A stretch of DNA of 64,000 nt from Sphingobacterium sp. xlx-96 (lineage in GTDB: Bacteria; Bacteroidota; Bacteroidia; Sphingobacteriales; Sphingobacteriaceae): the NCBI RefSeq assembly GCF_011007365.1, contig NZ_WFKM01000004.1, positions 174,289-238,288 of the forward strand, written 5' to 3'. The position numbers were made by a program, and so were the translations under genes. Below, piece after piece: positions 63,701-64,000 of the stretch (the first letter of the stretch is position 1; every line of letters begins with the position of its first letter). Under the pieces are notes generated by a model. The model was not told the DNA's origin and did no database searches. It saw nothing but the letters and a program-made list of their open reading frames with translations.

Positions 63701-64000
63701 TCAACACCATCTGCAGTTGCGTTATTATCAATAACCTCAATATTAGATAGGTTGAAATCAATAGCACCGGCAACAAACGTAACCAATGCCGGGCTTCCCA
63801 ATGTAATCGCAGTACCACCAGCAGTAGCTGTGATACTAGCTGTACCGATCTTCTCACTGGTCAACGTTAGTTCAAACTGGCCATTAGCATCTGAAGTACC
63901 AATTAATGTAGATGTCTGAACGCCTGTCAAACCTGAAACGGTGTACTCCACAGAAGCATTAGCAACCGGATTATTGAAAGCATCCACTAAATTGACTCGT
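60787..64000 (-). CDS. Giant repeat adhesin with T9SS gliding-motility C-terminal domain (partial)
   Basis: The reading frame is open to the right edge, so at least 1070 C-terminal residues are present and the start lies outside. From the N-terminal side: four or more 104-residue Big-1/invasin-like Ig repeats (DNNATADG...NKVVVNLMDAF...GQFELTLTSEK), one diverged relative, three DUF11-like repeats (VADQNRVKAGTNTTFTVTI and kin, each closing with an acidic DPEDDEDDTPPIPVDR linker), a cadherin/Big-9-like domain (DDIAETKTAIPVIVDVLAND) and the gliding-motility CTD (IPNIITPNGDGKNDVFRVKG, NRWGNEVYKS). It should be exported by T9SS and act as a surface adhesin, with the PorP/SprF and PorE-like partners downstream. 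Confidence 0.9.
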   Translation of the reverse strand, partial: RVNLVDAFNNPVANASVEYTVSGLTGVQTSTLIGTSDANGQFELTLTSEKIGTASITATAGGTAITLGSPALVTFVAGAIDFNLSNIEVIDNNATADGVEENKVRVNLVDAFNNPVANASVEYTVSGLTGVQTSTLIGTSDANGQFELTLTSEKIGTASITATAGGTAITLGSPALVTFVAGAIDFRKSNIEVVDNNATADGISKNKVVVNLMDAFSNPVANASVAYTVAGLPEAQPSALTGTSDANGQFELTLTSEKIGTASITATAGGTAITLGSPALVTFVAGAIDFRKSNIEVVDNNATADGISKNKVVVNLMDAFSNPVANASVAYTVAGLPEAQPSALTGTSDANGQFELTLTSEKIGTASITATANGTAITVGSPALVTFVVGAVDYDKSNLKVTKDGAIADGVDYNEFTATILDKFENPIANKDVEFGITNPDGSKTSKTITTDANGKAVIPTTSTKPGIVTVDAQVDAKSINGSPATARFVIANNLEVTKVADQNRVKAGTNTTFTVTIKNDGPANIAAGKVITLGEMPSTGLTITGYEVTSANGTAVGTGNSATITTSSAIAVGGTITVKVTAAVGADGPSTITNGIKVWGPDKDPGTDPEDDKDETPPVPVDRESNLSIVKKSDQTRVKAGENTTFTLTITNDGPSTIDIGKKIQLTERPGAGVTIDKYEIIGTNATVNGTANNAIVTTTAKIAQGQTIVVKVTAKVDADAPTTITNGITVWGPDKDPGKDPEDDEDDTPPIPVDRDYNLTIEKVADETRVKAGETTTFTVTITNNGPSVMEIGKEIKLTERPSAGVTIEKYEVVGDNATIAASGNKVTVTTTAKLALNGTITVKITAKIDDEAPEKITNGISVWRPGKPDTEDPDDEDDTPEIPVVYPLIQAVDDIAETKTAIPVIVDVLANDVVTKWDINPTSLEVVTSSSGAQVNVEIDGKVTYTSSRDMIGEDTFTYRVKDVKGRWSNIATVRIAVVSNDLGIPNIITPNGDGKNDVFRVKGLELYDRVALTIVNRWGNEVYKSNTYNNDWGGLGLSEGTYFYVLELMKGGKVEVHKGWVTIKSN
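62818..64000. repeat. 312-bp near-identical tandem repeats in the adhesin gene
   Basis: Units of 312 bp (104 codons) start at about 62818, 63130, 63442 and 63754 and run off the edge. Long blocks are identical at DNA level between units (for example 63049-63133 and 63361-63445), including silent positions, so they were recently homogenised. Assembly or in-vivo copy number may vary. Confidence 0.9.

Overview
The window is chromosomal DNA from a Bacteroidota bacterium, most likely a Sphingobacteriaceae member (Sphingobacterium/Pedobacter-like). Evidence: futalosine-pathway menaquinone genes, a type IX secretion (T9SS) adhesin with PorP/SprF and PorE-like partners, a single-chain PurL, lipoprotein-rich hypotheticals, and many promoters with the Bacteroidota -7 box TAnnTTTG, in the best case (the tRNA-Leu gene) preceded by TTTG at exactly 19 bp. 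Both ends are cut: the left edge holds the 3' end of sbcC, the right edge the C-terminal part of a large repeat adhesin.

Layout. 0-8.9 kb is core metabolism: mqnE, a histidine phosphatase and mqnA in one minus-strand operon, an MsbA-type ABC exporter, an interspersed non-coding repeat, then an aminotransferase and tyrA, and a pair of small membrane-linked hypotheticals. About 9-20.5 kb is accessory: a 1239-residue RecQ-like helicase, an AraC-family regulator, a 147-bp promoter cassette present twice (about 97% identical) with AraC-style direct repeats, two neighbouring proteins that share a small module (one cytosolic, one lipoprotein), a VF530-family gene broken by one stop codon, a second AraC regulator, a 21-bp-periodic DNA array, and several unrecognised proteins. 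20.6-35 kb returns to housekeeping: pheT, a coiled-coil gene, zapA, a probable 6S RNA and rny in one run; purL, DoxX, a NodB-type deacetylase, ychF, a flavin reductase and a DJ-1 protein. 36-46.6 kb: ppk1, a radical SAM protein, an NfeD-type membrane protease, a LysM protein, udk, a 53-residue Cys/Lys-rich small protein, an MFS carrier, and an operon with SCO and cytochrome c lipoproteins. 46.6-57.6 kb: a probable C-rich-loop small RNA, a TetR-controlled tripartite RND efflux operon, tRNA-Leu(CAA), an M14 metallopeptidase and an AAA ATPase. 57.6-64 kb: a T9SS cluster (PorE-like OmpA protein, PorP/SprF, adhesin with Big-1-like and DUF11-like repeats and a gliding-motility C-terminal domain).

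Best leads for something undescribed: (1) two hairpins that expose the same UUCUCCCCG loop, one a free-standing ~66-nt small RNA with its own promoter and terminator; (2) the duplicated AraC-type promoter cassette and the paralogous module proteins under it; (3) the 21-bp array between the second AraC gene and an Fn3-like gene; (4) the zapA-6S-rny order; (5) a recurring -7 box only 4-7 nt from the start codon, which predicts leaderless mRNAs.
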